DNA from: Metopolophium dirhodum
Lineage: Eukaryota > Arthropoda > Insecta > Hemiptera > Aphididae
NCBI RefSeq assembly: GCF_019925205.1
Contig: NC_083565.1
Location: forward strand, 19,930,241 to 19,994,240
Direction: 5' to 3'
Length of the DNA: 64,000 nt
Shown: piece by piece, positions 27,273 through 37,519 of the stretch
Layout: the number at the start of each line of letters is the position of its first letter
Position numbering within the stretch: position 1 is the stretch's first letter
Translations under genes and position numbers: made by a program
Notes under the pieces: model-generated
Database searches by the model: none
The model's input: the letters and a program-made list of their open reading frames with translations, nothing else
Told to the model about the DNA's origin: nothing

Positions 27273-27779
27273 AATAAAAAAAAAAATTTTAAAAACACAC
27301 TTTTCCATAAAAACATTTAAAAAAAAATTTTAAAAATTGCACTAAAAAGACAAAAATAATTCTCTGTACTTAAAAATAATGAAAAATTTATTGATGAAAA
27401 ATTTAAAAGTGTGTGGTGCATCATACAAAACATTAAAAGCCGAGCTAAGTCTCACATACACTTCTTTGTTCAATCCTGTTTATAAGATAGTGACTGGCAG
27501 TATATGTCAAGTATAAGAGCAAAATAATGAAAAATTTACTGATGAAAAATTTAAAAGCCAAGGAAAGTCTCACATACACTTCTTTGTTCAATCATGTTTA
27601 TAAGATAGTGACTGGGAATATATGTCAAGTGTATGAGCACCACACACTTTTAAATTTTTCATCAATAAATTTTTCATTATTTTTAAGTACAGGGAATTAT
27701 TTTTGTCTTTTTAGTGCAATTTTTAAAATTTTTTTTTAAATGTTTTTATGGAAAAGTGTGTTTTTAAAATTTTTTTTTT
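27273..27779. mobile_element. Foldback palindrome with duplicated loop
   Basis: Arms of about 140 bp (27273-27419 and 27637-27779) are near-perfect inverted copies ending inward at GTGTGTGGTGC and GCACCACACAC. The loop holds two direct copies of about 100 bp (about 27431-27530 and 27552-27636) sharing AGTCTCACATACACTTCTTT and GATAGTGACTGG. A partial third arm piece (AATGAAAAATTTACTGATG) lies between them. The arms contain long A/T runs. It resembles a foldback transposon, or a MITE that suffered a nested rearrangement. The small frame at 27527-27739 is a by-product. Confidence 0.75.
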
Positions 27780-28511
27780 CTAATAAGTTTTTATAAAATT
27801 GACTTTATCCCATATAAATGTTCTAATTTCATTTTTCAATTCGTTGATAATATATAAAACGAATTCTTTGCTTGGAAAGCAATGTTTTAGAAAATTCAGA
27901 AAATGCAGTTTATATTTAAATATTATAAATAATAATTTCTGATGCATTAATGCGGAAGAGTGAGGGGGTTGTCCACCCCCTATGAAAATAAAAAAATATT
28001 TATAATTCATGTTTATACCGATTTTCTACCGAAAAATAAATTACTTTAATCTCAATATTATTTATTAGTCAACGATATCTTTGATCAGAATCGTTTTTCG
28101 TTTGTTCGTTTTGTATTTTAATAATTTATACGTGGATAGGTATATTAGTACTATACCAATAAATTATATATTAATTAATAATTTTTAAAACATTGTGTTC
28201 AAAAAAATAAAAAAAAAATGTGATTGTAATTAGAGTCTTGTAATGTACCTACCTATATTTAAAAAATAAATAAATATAATAATAACTATTGAACTTTTAG
28301 GGACATAATAGGTAACCCATTCGTGTATGTAGTATTACACTATTTATATAGGTATATTTATATACCTATACGAGTATATGAGTAGGTATATTATTCATAA
28401 GTGCGCACACGTCAGGATAGGCAGTTGACCATTAAACCAAAATATTTATATATTTATATTAAGTACCCTGTATAGAGGTATTCACCTATTAATTATAATT
28501 ATTCTACAAAC
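27780..28511. other. No gene recognised
   Basis: AT-rich sequence. The minus-strand frame at 27780-28010 is low-complexity and has no domain or splice support. Confidence 0.45.
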
Positions 28512-28880
28512 AGGGACTGGAAAAACGACGACGGCGTTTATATCTCGCGTATTTTATACATTTCTAGTCCGGAACTAAAATATGCGCCTACAACACTTGG
28601 ATAGCACATTTTTCGTGACATTAAATATTTGTTTTAAGTCTTAAAAGTAAATTTAAGCCCCAAAAGAATATAAAAACAAACTTACTTTAATTATCGACTC
28701 TTTTGGCGGAATCCGTGACGTGTGTGAACTGCGACGCCCATAAGGAAACGCTCCAGAATACAGCCAGAACTTAGAATATTGTGATTTATGAAAAATAAAA
28801 TTATACGAAACGCAGTAAGTTTTTTGCTCATATCTTCTTTGCTTATTGAAATTTTAGAATTTTTAATCGACTGTGTCTTC
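28512..28880 (-). repeat. Diverged exon-like unit, copy B
   Basis: Second copy of the unit at 24952 and 30228. It shares CTCGCGTATTTTATACATT and TTTTAAGTCTTAAAAGTAA with copy C. On the minus strand an ATG at 28831 opens 46 codons with a hydrophobic start (FRIILFFI) and ends in GFRQKSR and a stop just before a GTAAGT donor at 28680-28685. The stop sits at the same place as in copy A. Confidence 0.4.
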
Positions 28881-30227
28881 TGCAACGACTTTGAGATTTG
28901 CCATAGATTAAATAAATAAATGATAGATATTATACTAGGTACGTCAATATGATGAATCCACGGATATAATATTATAATGCAACTTTTTATATCAAAGAGT
29001 TCCGTGTTAAGGACCAATTTGTTCATTGAAATTTGATATGACAATAAACCAAAATAGTTTATAATTTTGAATTTGAATTATAATAATATGATATAGGTAT
29101 TATTTAAATTATTATTTTCGTTTATCAATTTAATTATTGATTAAGGTGGTGAATAGATATCAGAAGCACAAGAATATTTTTATAAGAGCATATTGTATTT
29201 TATGAATTATTAAATAAAAATTGTATTACATATAGGTTTATTACATATTGGTAAGTCGATCAGAAACTATATTTACACTGAATGTTAATAGTAAAAAGCT
29301 ATTAAAAAATCTATTATTTGTATTTATTTGTTAATAATTAAGACTTAAATATTAGCAGTAGCAGTAATCTTGTTCCTTTCACAAAATGTTTTTTAATTAT
29401 TTTTAATTTAATTTACATTTATCCCAAAGTGATCTCTGAATAATCATTCAATGATGAATTTAATAGTTACATTCTCGGTTATATTAATTGGATTATAAAT
29501 TAAAATAAACTACAGTTTCCAGCTTCTACTACAACATTATTTTATATTTTATTTTATGTTTTTAATTTTTTAAACGCAGTCTGCACCTCGTGTTGGTGAT
29601 TTTACACGTAATATAATAAAATTGATACTACTGATGAGTAGATAAGTACCGTATTGTTTAATCAAATTATTTACACGATTATTAACTAAAAAAATATCTA
29701 TGAAGTATAAACATCCGCATTTCTATTAACTATAAATTCATAATTGTATGAGCTATATATGTTACATATATTTTTCGAAAAAACTATTTAAAAAAACAAG
29801 AATAATTCCTATTTTATGTCACACGGGTTGAACTAGCAACTGACTGCTACGACAACTGTGCAATTTTTTTTAAGCATAATACGTTTTGAAAACGTCCAGA
29901 AAAGAGTTTGTTTTAAGACTGTCTGTCTTGATAACAACTAATTTAATTTAGAGTGTATTGTTATATTATATTATAATGAAATTAATAATTATAGTAAAAT
30001 ATATAATTGCAAGACATTTAATACCTATATCTATAGCCATCTAGGGTATAAACTACACTAAAAAAGGTGTAAGTATGCTAATAAAATATATGAGGTGTAT
30101 AATGTATTTATGTATATAAAAATATAAAATATAAAGATTAATAACATTATATTGTTTTAAATACTTCGCGCAAACCTAAGGTGATACCCGGCGTATAGTA
30201 TAACATGCAAAAAGGTGCGTATTAAAC
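28881..30227. other. No gene recognised
   Basis: AT-rich sequence separating copies B and C of the exon-like unit. No domain-bearing open frame is present. Confidence 0.45.
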
Positions 30228-30560
30228 TTGGCGTGGTGAAACGAAGACGGTCTCGCGTATTTTATACATTGCGTTATTGGGATTAAACTTATAAATGCTT
30301 CTACGTCACCTAGTTAACAGATTGTCCGTGGCAATGAATATTTAATTTAAGTCTAAAAAGTAATTAATGTAAAATAGTAGGTAATAATATGAAAACAAAC
30401 TTACTCGTAAACATCTACTCTTCCGGTGAAACGTAGCTAGATCGCCATCGCCATCGCCGAAGAAACAGCTATCTTCATCCATCTTCATCTAATCACCTCA
30501 CTCCGATGAACTGAAACTTGAAAGTATCGAAATATTTTATGAAAATAACCTGATCAAACG
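30228..30560 (-). repeat. Exon-like unit, copy C (open reading frame kept)
   Basis: Third copy. The minus-strand ATG at 30488 opens 28 codons that run through the motif TFHRKSRCLR directly into the donor GTAAGT at 30399-30404, with no stop. In copies A and B the equivalent codon is TAA. A GATGGC repeat encodes GDGDGD. The next exon is not found, so this may be the only living copy of a small-exon gene family or simply the youngest relic. Confidence 0.38.
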
Positions 30561-31685
30561 AAATTTGCGAGTTTGTGTTACAACTTTTCCGGTTTAACGA
30601 ACTGTCCGTTTATATTTGTAGCCTATTATTTTTTTGTTCACTGAAATCAAAATATACAATATATTATATTTATAATACAATAGTATTTCTGAAACTATTA
30701 GAATTGTTAACCGTCGCCAACGAATTTCGACAATTGACGACTGCCATAGATATTATAAAATATATTATTTATTATGATAAATCCAAAGAACTTATATATT
30801 ATTATATAAGTACTCAGTATACCTATACGGTATATTATTTATTATAAATAATTTATAAATCGTATGTTCTTTTACAGAAATCTTTGTGATCTGCAGTGCA
30901 CCTATTCTGGTTTTCTATTTCAATTATAGTTCGCATGCCAAATTTAACTATACAAACTGGTCCGCAAGTTTATAGACATTCTAATACATTCAGTGCCAAT
31001 AGACAAAGTGTTTGAGAAGTTATATTTTTTTGGTACCTAATTAATTTACAATATGAATTATTATAAGTTACCTATGTAGGTACTTGTCCAAAACTCGACT
31101 ACCTGCAAATCATTGGTTTTTATGGTATAGCCTTACGAAGTTCACGATTTTCGGTGTTTTACGCACACGTACAACGCTTAAAGTTTACCGAGCTTAAGTA
31201 TTACAAATTAATTTTTTTTTTAATCTAGGTAAATCAACGTTTTAAAATTGATGATGCAAAAATAATTCTGACACCCACCCATGGTGGTTTTACATAACAA
31301 GTCGAGGGATGTTTTTGATTTTAATTGTTCGAGCAAGCGCAGTGTGGTACACCGGGTACATATGAAAATACCAAAAATTTCAATTAGTTATAATACATAC
31401 AACTTAAAAATAAGACTGACCGCCAAGTTCAGACTTCCCTGACGTTTTCAGTTAAAAACTAATGATTTCCGGCAATTATTTTTTGCAATATCGTTCTTAA
31501 TTCGTTGTTACTTGTAATATATACATATGCCTATTTTAAAAATATTATTCGTGGGTAATTGAAACGTCTAAAATATATTATCATATACAAATACGATAAT
31601 AAACAAATAATAATAATTCAACTTAAACGGCTACGGTATTAATGATATTTAATAATATCAATATAAATATAGTATACAATATCCT
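30561..31685. other. No gene recognised
   Basis: AT-rich sequence. The plus frame 30575-30847 is made of ATA/TAT-rich codons and lacks features of a protein. Confidence 0.45.
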
Positions 31686-33225
31686 AGGCTGACAAATCGT
31701 CTCCACTTAAAATCGTTTTTCGTATACTATGATATTATATCATTGAAGTCAAATTTAACACTATCCATAACAGTCACCCACTTGTAACCTACTGTTCAGC
31801 AGAGTCAATTCCAATTTTTTCTTTTAGATTCTGAGGTAAGCGATGAATGTATTGATTTTACAATGATGTGTGTTTTTTTTATTTTTTTTTTGTGTCTGTC
31901 ATCACCTTTTAGGACAGTAAAAGTGCTTGAATTTTCTTTAACAGTAACTTTTCAGATAGGAAAGTGAATCTAGTTGGTACTATGGGGGGTCAAAAGTAAA
32001 ATTTTCCCAGTAGTTTTCAAAAGCGACGTGAAAAACAAAGGAAAAACGGGAATTTTTTACGCAAAGTCCGTTTTCGAGAAAATTGATTTTGGTTTTTGGT
32101 GCAACTCTAAAACAAATGACTGAATGCTTATATTAGCATTTTCTATACATCATAACATTTTCCAAATATTTTGACTTATTTTGAGCTGTTTACGGACATT
32201 TTCAGTTTCCATTTTATTTTAGTTTTTTTTTCTATAAATATCAATAAAATGTTATTTGTTGGTTAAAAAAGCTTGAAAATTTAATATAAGGTTCCTAGGT
32301 TATTGTTTCAAAGGCAGATGAAAAAAATTAAAAATCCTTAGTCACGGTTTTTATTTATAAGCATTTAAAGTTCAAATATTGACAAAATACGGAAAAATCA
32401 CGAAAATTATCAAATTATTTTGAGTTGAGAATTCATAAAAATTTTTCTTTTTCAATCTAAGATTCAAAATTGTAATACAAGATCATCCATAAGTTTACCT
32501 ACCTATATCAAAAAAAAAATGTCTACAAGAAAGTCAAATTAAATTTTTATGAACGTTTGAAATTCATATTTTTACAACATATGATATTCACTCGATTTCT
32601 CATGTAACGATTTTCTTATTTTGTTGTAATTAAAAAACGTATGACTGTAGATACTTGAAAATTTCACTGAATGTTTATATTAGCATTTTCTATACATGAT
32701 AAAATTTTGAAAATAATTTGATTCTTTTTGAGCTGTTTACGGACATTGTGAGTTTTCAATTTTTTTAGTTTTTTTTTTCTATAAATATCAATAAAATTGT
32801 ATTTGCTGGGTAAAAAAGCGTGAAAAATTAATATAAGGCTCCTGATATATCATTCTAATAGCAGTTGAAAAATATTAAAAATACATAGACACAATTTTTT
32901 TTTATAAGCATTTAAAGTTCAAATGTTGACAACATTTATCAATTTTATAATTTATTAATTATTTTGTAGTTAAAAATGTATAAAATGTTTAACTTTTATG
33001 GCTAAGGATTAAAAATTCAAAACAAGGTTCCACGTAAATAGGTTATATATAAATTACTTTATTCACTATAATATCATCAAATATACTTGGTAATATCATA
33101 GGCTGACGGACCGTTTTCGCTCAGAATCGTTTTTCTTATACAATGGTATTATATCATTGAATTCAAAATTAACACCATCCATTACAGTGACCCACTTGTA
33201 ACCTACTGTACAGCAGAGCGACATC
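31686..33225. repeat. Composite interspersed repeat with duplicated parts
   Basis: A head segment (31686-31806: AGGCTGAC, ATCGTTTTTC and CCACTTGTAACCTACTG) recurs in direct orientation at 33100-33220. Between the heads, 32121-32388 and 32667-32932 are diverged direct copies sharing TTATATTAGCATTTTCTATA, GAGCTGTTTACGGACATT and ATAAGCATTTAAAGTTCAAA. A further piece of the same family lies at 39403-39550. No coding region or terminal inverted repeat is seen. It behaves as a tandemly duplicated, dispersed noncoding repeat. Confidence 0.75.
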
Positions 33226-33689
33226 CACTTACCCACCTTTTTTCAATTGACCTCCCTTTTTATTTAATTCCTGATAAACGAGGTTTGGATAAGTACCTAC
33301 CTACCTACATAATAGGTACCTGTCCTACCTATATTAATTAAAAACTATTTTTAACACGACGTATTTACTTATTATTTTTGTCTTTTAGTTTATCTAATTT
33401 TGTATGATTAAAATATGTTTCCTTTACACCCAAATGATTTTTAAGTACCTACAAATAATATAGAACTCAATTTTATTTTAACAATAAATACTTTTATTAA
33501 TACAGTGTTGACTTTGTAGATGGGTAGTAATAAATTAACTGTACATTCAGGATTACATGCATTCAGGTGAATAATTATAAGATTGCAATGATCGATGTAA
33601 GATGTAAGATGTTAGATGTAAGATGTAAGATGTATGGTTGATTCATCAATACGATGCTGGGTGGACTTGAGGACTTCCCATGTTCAGCG
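33226..33689. other. Intergenic DNA with a short GATGTAA tandem
   Basis: Four or five imperfect GATGTAA units lie at about 33594-33630. The rest shows nothing recognisable. Confidence 0.5.
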
Positions 33690-33878
33690 ACCGGCGTCGA
33701 CCCGCCTTGTGGCACAGCGGAAACTTCGTACAGCTGACTGTTCGACAAAGACACTGTAATATTATTTGAAAAATATTATTTCTACTTAATCGTAATAACT
33801 GAGTATAATGAGTTTAATATTATATTATATTACAATAAATATTAAGTACCTATATTATTAGCTTCTAATAATTGGGAC
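33690..33878 (+). pseudogene. Inverted, decayed copy of TGS1 exon 4 and its intron
   Basis: On the plus strand this segment aligns with the minus-strand TGS1-like exon 4 (35104-35238) and the intron after it. CTGTTCGACAAAG at about 33740-33755, TATTATTTCTACTTAAT and the end near TCTAATAATTG all have counterparts. The frame reads a VDPPCG-like remnant of VDPFCGAGG and then a stop. The splice donor GTACTG has become ACACTG. The copy ends exactly at the left end of the MITE at 33879. Confidence 0.7.
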
Positions 33879-34781
33879 CAGTGCCGCAATACTTGGTACA
33901 TATTGGTGGGTGTGCGACCAAATATATAGGGCCCATGTATAGAGGCAAAACTACAGGGGAGGGGAGAGGGGGGCTATAGCCCCCACCCCCAACTACGATT
34001 CAGACCCCTCCAAAAAATATTCCTTATTTATTTAGATATAAGGCGTTTATAGGTTATTTTAAATTAATAGTTTTGTTAGGTGTGCTGTAGCCCCCCAGAA
34101 TTTTTAAGAATAGTTGCGACTATGGTCATGTACCAATAGGTCATTAAATACATATTGCTTGTTGTTTTTAGCTATTTATACGTTATATTATGTAGTTAAT
34201 ATAATATACAGTGCTTACAGGTAGGTGAAGAGCATTGAACACATTGCACATTGTATTGATTGTACACAGATAGGTGAGGACTGAGGAGCAAAGTAGTATG
34301 CGGCCCTTAAAACCATTTATTTTTTTTCTTGTCCCAATTTAAATGTAATAAATCATCAGCCGTCACAACATAGAAAAATTAGGAAATTCGAGAATATGAC
34401 ATTGGAGGTATAATTCAGCCCCCGGCCATTCGAAATTATTATTTTTATTATTTTGTTATAATTATAGTTAGGACTTTGTTTTATATTATAATAAATATTA
34501 AATAATAATAATTATGATTCTAATGTATTCATTTTTTTTTTTAATATTCATATACATATGAAATACTGGGCCCCACTGAGAAAACTCGTGTGGGGGCCCA
34601 AATTCATTAGTTTATATTTTTTGATAAAATAATAAGATAGTAAGATACCACTTTGTAAAACACATTAAAATAATAAAAAGTTCCAAATAGTTCGGCCACT
34701 GGCCCTGGGGTCCATTGTTATGATTTAACGGGGGCCCGGGGGTTCTTTGCACCCCTAGCACCCCCAATTGTTGCGGCACTG
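33879..34781. mobile_element. Nonautonomous hAT-like element, 903 bp
   Basis: Ends are CAGTGCCGCAAT at 33879-33890 and the complementary ATTGTTGCGGCACTG at 34767-34781. The CAG-starting termini with G/C-rich subterminal runs are hAT-like and resemble in layout the ends of the 18398 element. No transposase fragment is present. The flanking 8-mers (ATTGGGAC and AACATCAC) do not match, so no target duplication survives. The element separates a truncated TGS1 exon from an inverted copy of the same gene, and it probably marks a rearrangement breakpoint. Confidence 0.78.
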
Positions 34782-34906
34782 AACATCACCCTTTATCTGA
34801 TTAGCCAATTTGAAGAAGTCTCCGACAACGAATTCGATCTTATCCAGTACGCCATAAATAGCGGCATTTTCCTTGGCCATTACTATTTTGTCGGCGTCAA
34901 TATCTA
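34755..34906 (-). CDS. Tgs1: Exon 5 of the TGS1 chimera, cut by the MITE
   Basis: Begins after TTTCAG with VDIDADKIVMAKENAAIYGV and continues through LDKIEFVVGDFF. TGS1 sequence ends at 34782. The last codons (QCRNNWGC and a stop) are MITE sequence. The PPW catalytic motif and everything after it are absent. Confidence 0.8.
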
Positions 34907-36196
34907 CTGAAATTACAAACAGAAAATATTACAATCATTAGAATCCGCAGATTATATATCCTTATTATTATAATATATAATTAGGTACATTAAAGACAAT
35001 TATTACATTTCGGTAATTACCAATTAAGTAGAAATAATATGTTCACATTTTATTTCCACAAAAACGGTTTCATTTATTTTTAATGCAAAATATATTACAG
35101 TACCTTTGTCGAACAGTCGGGCCAGCTGAATTATGTTTCCGCCGGCGCCGCAAAACGGATCCACAGCCACTTTCACCCGGCCACACTTTTCCGCCATATA
35201 CAAGCTCAGTGACTCGGGACAGACCGAGTAAAAGCTCTCTATAAAACCAAACATACGATTATAATATTATATATCATTTTTATTTTTAACATGGTATGAT
35301 ATACGTATATAATATATAAAGGTTTTTTTTTACATACCCTCGTCCAACAGTATGCCTTGGTCGAACTTAGAAAACAAAGCATGTCTTTTCTTCCAATATT
35401 TATAAGTAATTGGTCTGTGGGCAATATAAAAATACATAAATAATATATAAATTTAATTTCTGATTATACCTATTAGTAAATGCACGTACGTGGTATCGAC
35501 CCGCGCTGCTGACGCCTTTTTCACGGTGCCACCGTGAGCACCGTTTTCCGTGGTGACGGAACTGCACGGTATCAGTGCGACGTCCGCAACCGTGGTGTCT
35601 ATGACGATCGGACCTCCAGCGGCAGACTTAAGCGGCGTCTGCTCTTCGGGTCGGCTGGAGGGTCCGATCAACTCCACTGCCACAAACATAACGGTGCCGA
35701 TAGAGTCAGCGATGAGCCAAATGACAAAGGCCAGCGTCGCAGTCGCCAGTCTTGCGGTATCCATCCCGATGGACACGCAACGCGACGCTATTTCCCCGTC
35801 TGCCAAAACGGCGGCCCCTGGCACACGTCTTCTCCATGCCCGTTGCACTGCAGGACTCCTAACAATGTTGGCGATGAACGCAGTCATCGCGAGTCCTGCG
35901 TACAACAGGCAGAGCAGCAACGCCAAGATACTCATCGACAAAGTGCCAACCACGGTGACGACCAGCATTGACGCCACTCTTATAACACCTGCTGTGAGAT
36001 TGTCGTCCTGCAATAAAAAAAACATTAAAGTCAATAATTATTCATAGTTAATTCGTGACACACGCACGGGAGGCTTGCAGCAGCGTTTTTCTATATAATA
36101 TCAAATTATACTTACGTTTTCTTCGGTGCACCACGCGGCTAACATTGTCTGTACCCGCATGTACCGTACCTTAAAGTTTTCTAGTCTATACAACAT
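34755..36196 (-). CDS. Membrane-spanning/TGS1 chimeric gene, truncated
   Basis: Five exons with matching phases give 320 residues. Residues about 1-199 are unlike any family I know and include hydrophobic stretches at about 38-76 and 114-142 separated by a basic RAWRRR, so a membrane protein is likely. From about residue 200 the sequence is trimethylguanosine synthase: YKYWKKRHALFSKFDQGILL, YSVCPE and the SAM-binding motif VDPFCGAGGN (about 251-260), then DIDADK and EFVVGDFF. TGS1 normally hypermethylates caps of snRNAs and snoRNAs. Here the domain stops at KGDV (residue 312), before the catalytic SPPWGGP motif, and runs eight codons into the MITE to a stop at 34755-34757. About three residues also seem missing before DID. 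I infer a recent duplicate or pseudogene without methyltransferase activity; whether the membrane part is expressed is unknown. Confidence 0.68.
35104..35238 (-). CDS. Tgs1: Exon 4 of the TGS1 chimera, SAM-binding motif
   Basis: 135 bp between the acceptor TTTATAG and the donor GTACTG. It encodes SFYSVCPE and VDPFCGAGGNIIQLA, the methyltransferase motif I of TGS1. Confidence 0.85.
35338..35414 (-). CDS. Tgs1: Exon 3 of the TGS1 chimera, start of TGS1 homology
   Basis: 77 bp after the acceptor CCCACAG, ending at the donor GTATGT. It encodes PITYKYWKKRHALF and SKFDQGILLDE, matching the TGS1 segment K-Y-W-x-x-R...LFS-x-FD-x-GI-x-LD. Confidence 0.8.
35490..36007 (-). CDS. Exon 2 of the TGS1 chimera, membrane part
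   Basis: 518 bp, GC-rich, following a TTTTTATTGCAG acceptor and ending at the donor GTACGT. It encodes the hydrophobic stretches (VTVVGTLSMSILALLLCLLY and AFVIWLIADSIGTVMFVAVE) and a loop with RPEEQTPLK. Long antisense frames on the plus strand (35534-35971 and 35550-36047) are composition shadows. Confidence 0.65.
36116..36196 (-). CDS. Exon 1 of the TGS1 chimera
   Basis: ATG at 36196, 27 codons from MLYRLENFK to TEEN, then the donor GTAAGT. The GC content is higher than its surroundings. The ATG is the only one ahead of a good donor in this frame. Confidence 0.55.
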
Positions 36197-36799
36197 GATT
36201 TTTGAAAACTTTAAGCAAATAAACAAACAAGAAAAAACAGAAAAAACTAAGTAATATGAAATAAATAAAAAAAAACAAATCTAATTTATCTTAAATTACA
36301 CAAAAAATTACAAGAAATTACAAAAAAAACAACAGAATACTTTTACACAAGAGAGAGAAAGCGCGATGGGGTTTTTCAAAGAGCAAGCTCGGCGTTATGA
36401 TATGAGATATATAAGCGGCTTGGCGTCTAAGAAATAAATGTCATATTTTATCGTGTGTTTACGCCTTTTATAGGAAAAATTTTGGCCGCACACACCATTG
36501 GTAACAAACGTGACTGTTTATATACAGCCAGCTTGGGAATTTTTTACGAGAAAAAAAGTATTATTTTATATTGGCCAACAAATTTACTATAATCTTTCGA
36601 CAAAAATTACGCGAGTACATTATTTGAAACCTATACCCTATATTATTGTGTCACTGTGCAGGTCCTGGACCTTATTTACAATTTTGGCACCCACGTTTTT
36701 GCTCATGATTAATTTGTCCCGTTTCAGTATTTATTATCCAAATAAAAATCAGAAACAACTGTCTTATTATTACTAAATATAATTAAAAACTATATAATA
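36197..36799. other. Upstream region of the TGS1 chimera
   Basis: The region immediately upstream of the start is A/T-rich; ATATATAAGCGG near 36408-36419 is the nearest TATA-like sequence. The plus-strand frame 36498-36776 lacks domains. No other gene is seen. Confidence 0.35.
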
Positions 36800-37519
36800 T
36801 ACCAAACAACTATGACTATATTATCATACCATATTATTATTCTCATAATAAGCTTTATATCTTGTGAAGTAAGAAGAAAGGTTGCTGATATTATGTTTAT
36901 ATATGATTTATTAAATGGTCACATTTCTTCCCCAGATTTGCTCTCAATGATAGCATTTAATACAGCGAATCACTGTTTAAGAAAATCAAACTTATTTCAT
37001 GTTCCATTTTATAATAATAATTACAGCTCCACTTCTTACTTTCCAAGAGCATTGAAACTAGCAAATCTTGTTGTTGATCATGTTGATTTCTTCTTCATGT
37101 CACGTAATGTTTTCAAAAGAAATGTATATTTAGTCTTAAACGATGTTGTAAATTAAGTAATATTCTATCATTATACTATTAGGTATTGATTTAGAGTTGT
37201 CTCCTATTGTATTATTATTATTCTTTCATTATTTAAACTTGTGTAATTATTATTATTATTGTTTTAAATCGAGTCGTTTATTGTTAATTGTAAAATACTT
37301 AAATGTTAAATTATGTTGTATTCTTGATACTTATTATTATTTTATATTGTCGGCTCATTATTATTATTATTGTTTTAAATCGAGTCGTTTATTATTAATT
37401 GTAAAATAATTAAATGTTTATTATTAATTGTAAAATACTTAAATGTTAAACCTGTACTGTATTGTTTACACAAAAGGGTCTTGACCCGTTTATTATACAA
37501 ATAAATAAATAAATAATAA
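36800..37519 (+). mobile_element. 5'-truncated LINE, reverse transcriptase C-terminus and 3' end
   Basis: The frame 36812-37156 encodes VRRKVADIMFIYDLLNG, SPDLLSMIAFNTANHCLRKS and NYSSTSYFPRALKLAN. This is the conserved tail after the reverse transcriptase domain in many non-LTR elements. The stop is at 37154-37156. The 3' untranslated region holds two or three copies of a block with TTTTAAATCGAGTCGTTTAT (about 37258 and 37370) and ends in AAATAAATAAATAATAAAT at about 37499-37519. The rest of the element is missing, as usual for LINE insertions. Confidence 0.8.

Noticed and set aside
35550..36047. A 165-codon plus-strand frame
   Set aside because: Antisense shadow of exon 2 of the TGS1 chimera; the minus-strand reading has splice-phase support.
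36498..36776. A 92-codon plus-strand frame before the LINE fragment
   Set aside because: It does not continue the reverse transcriptase homology and has no recognisable motif.
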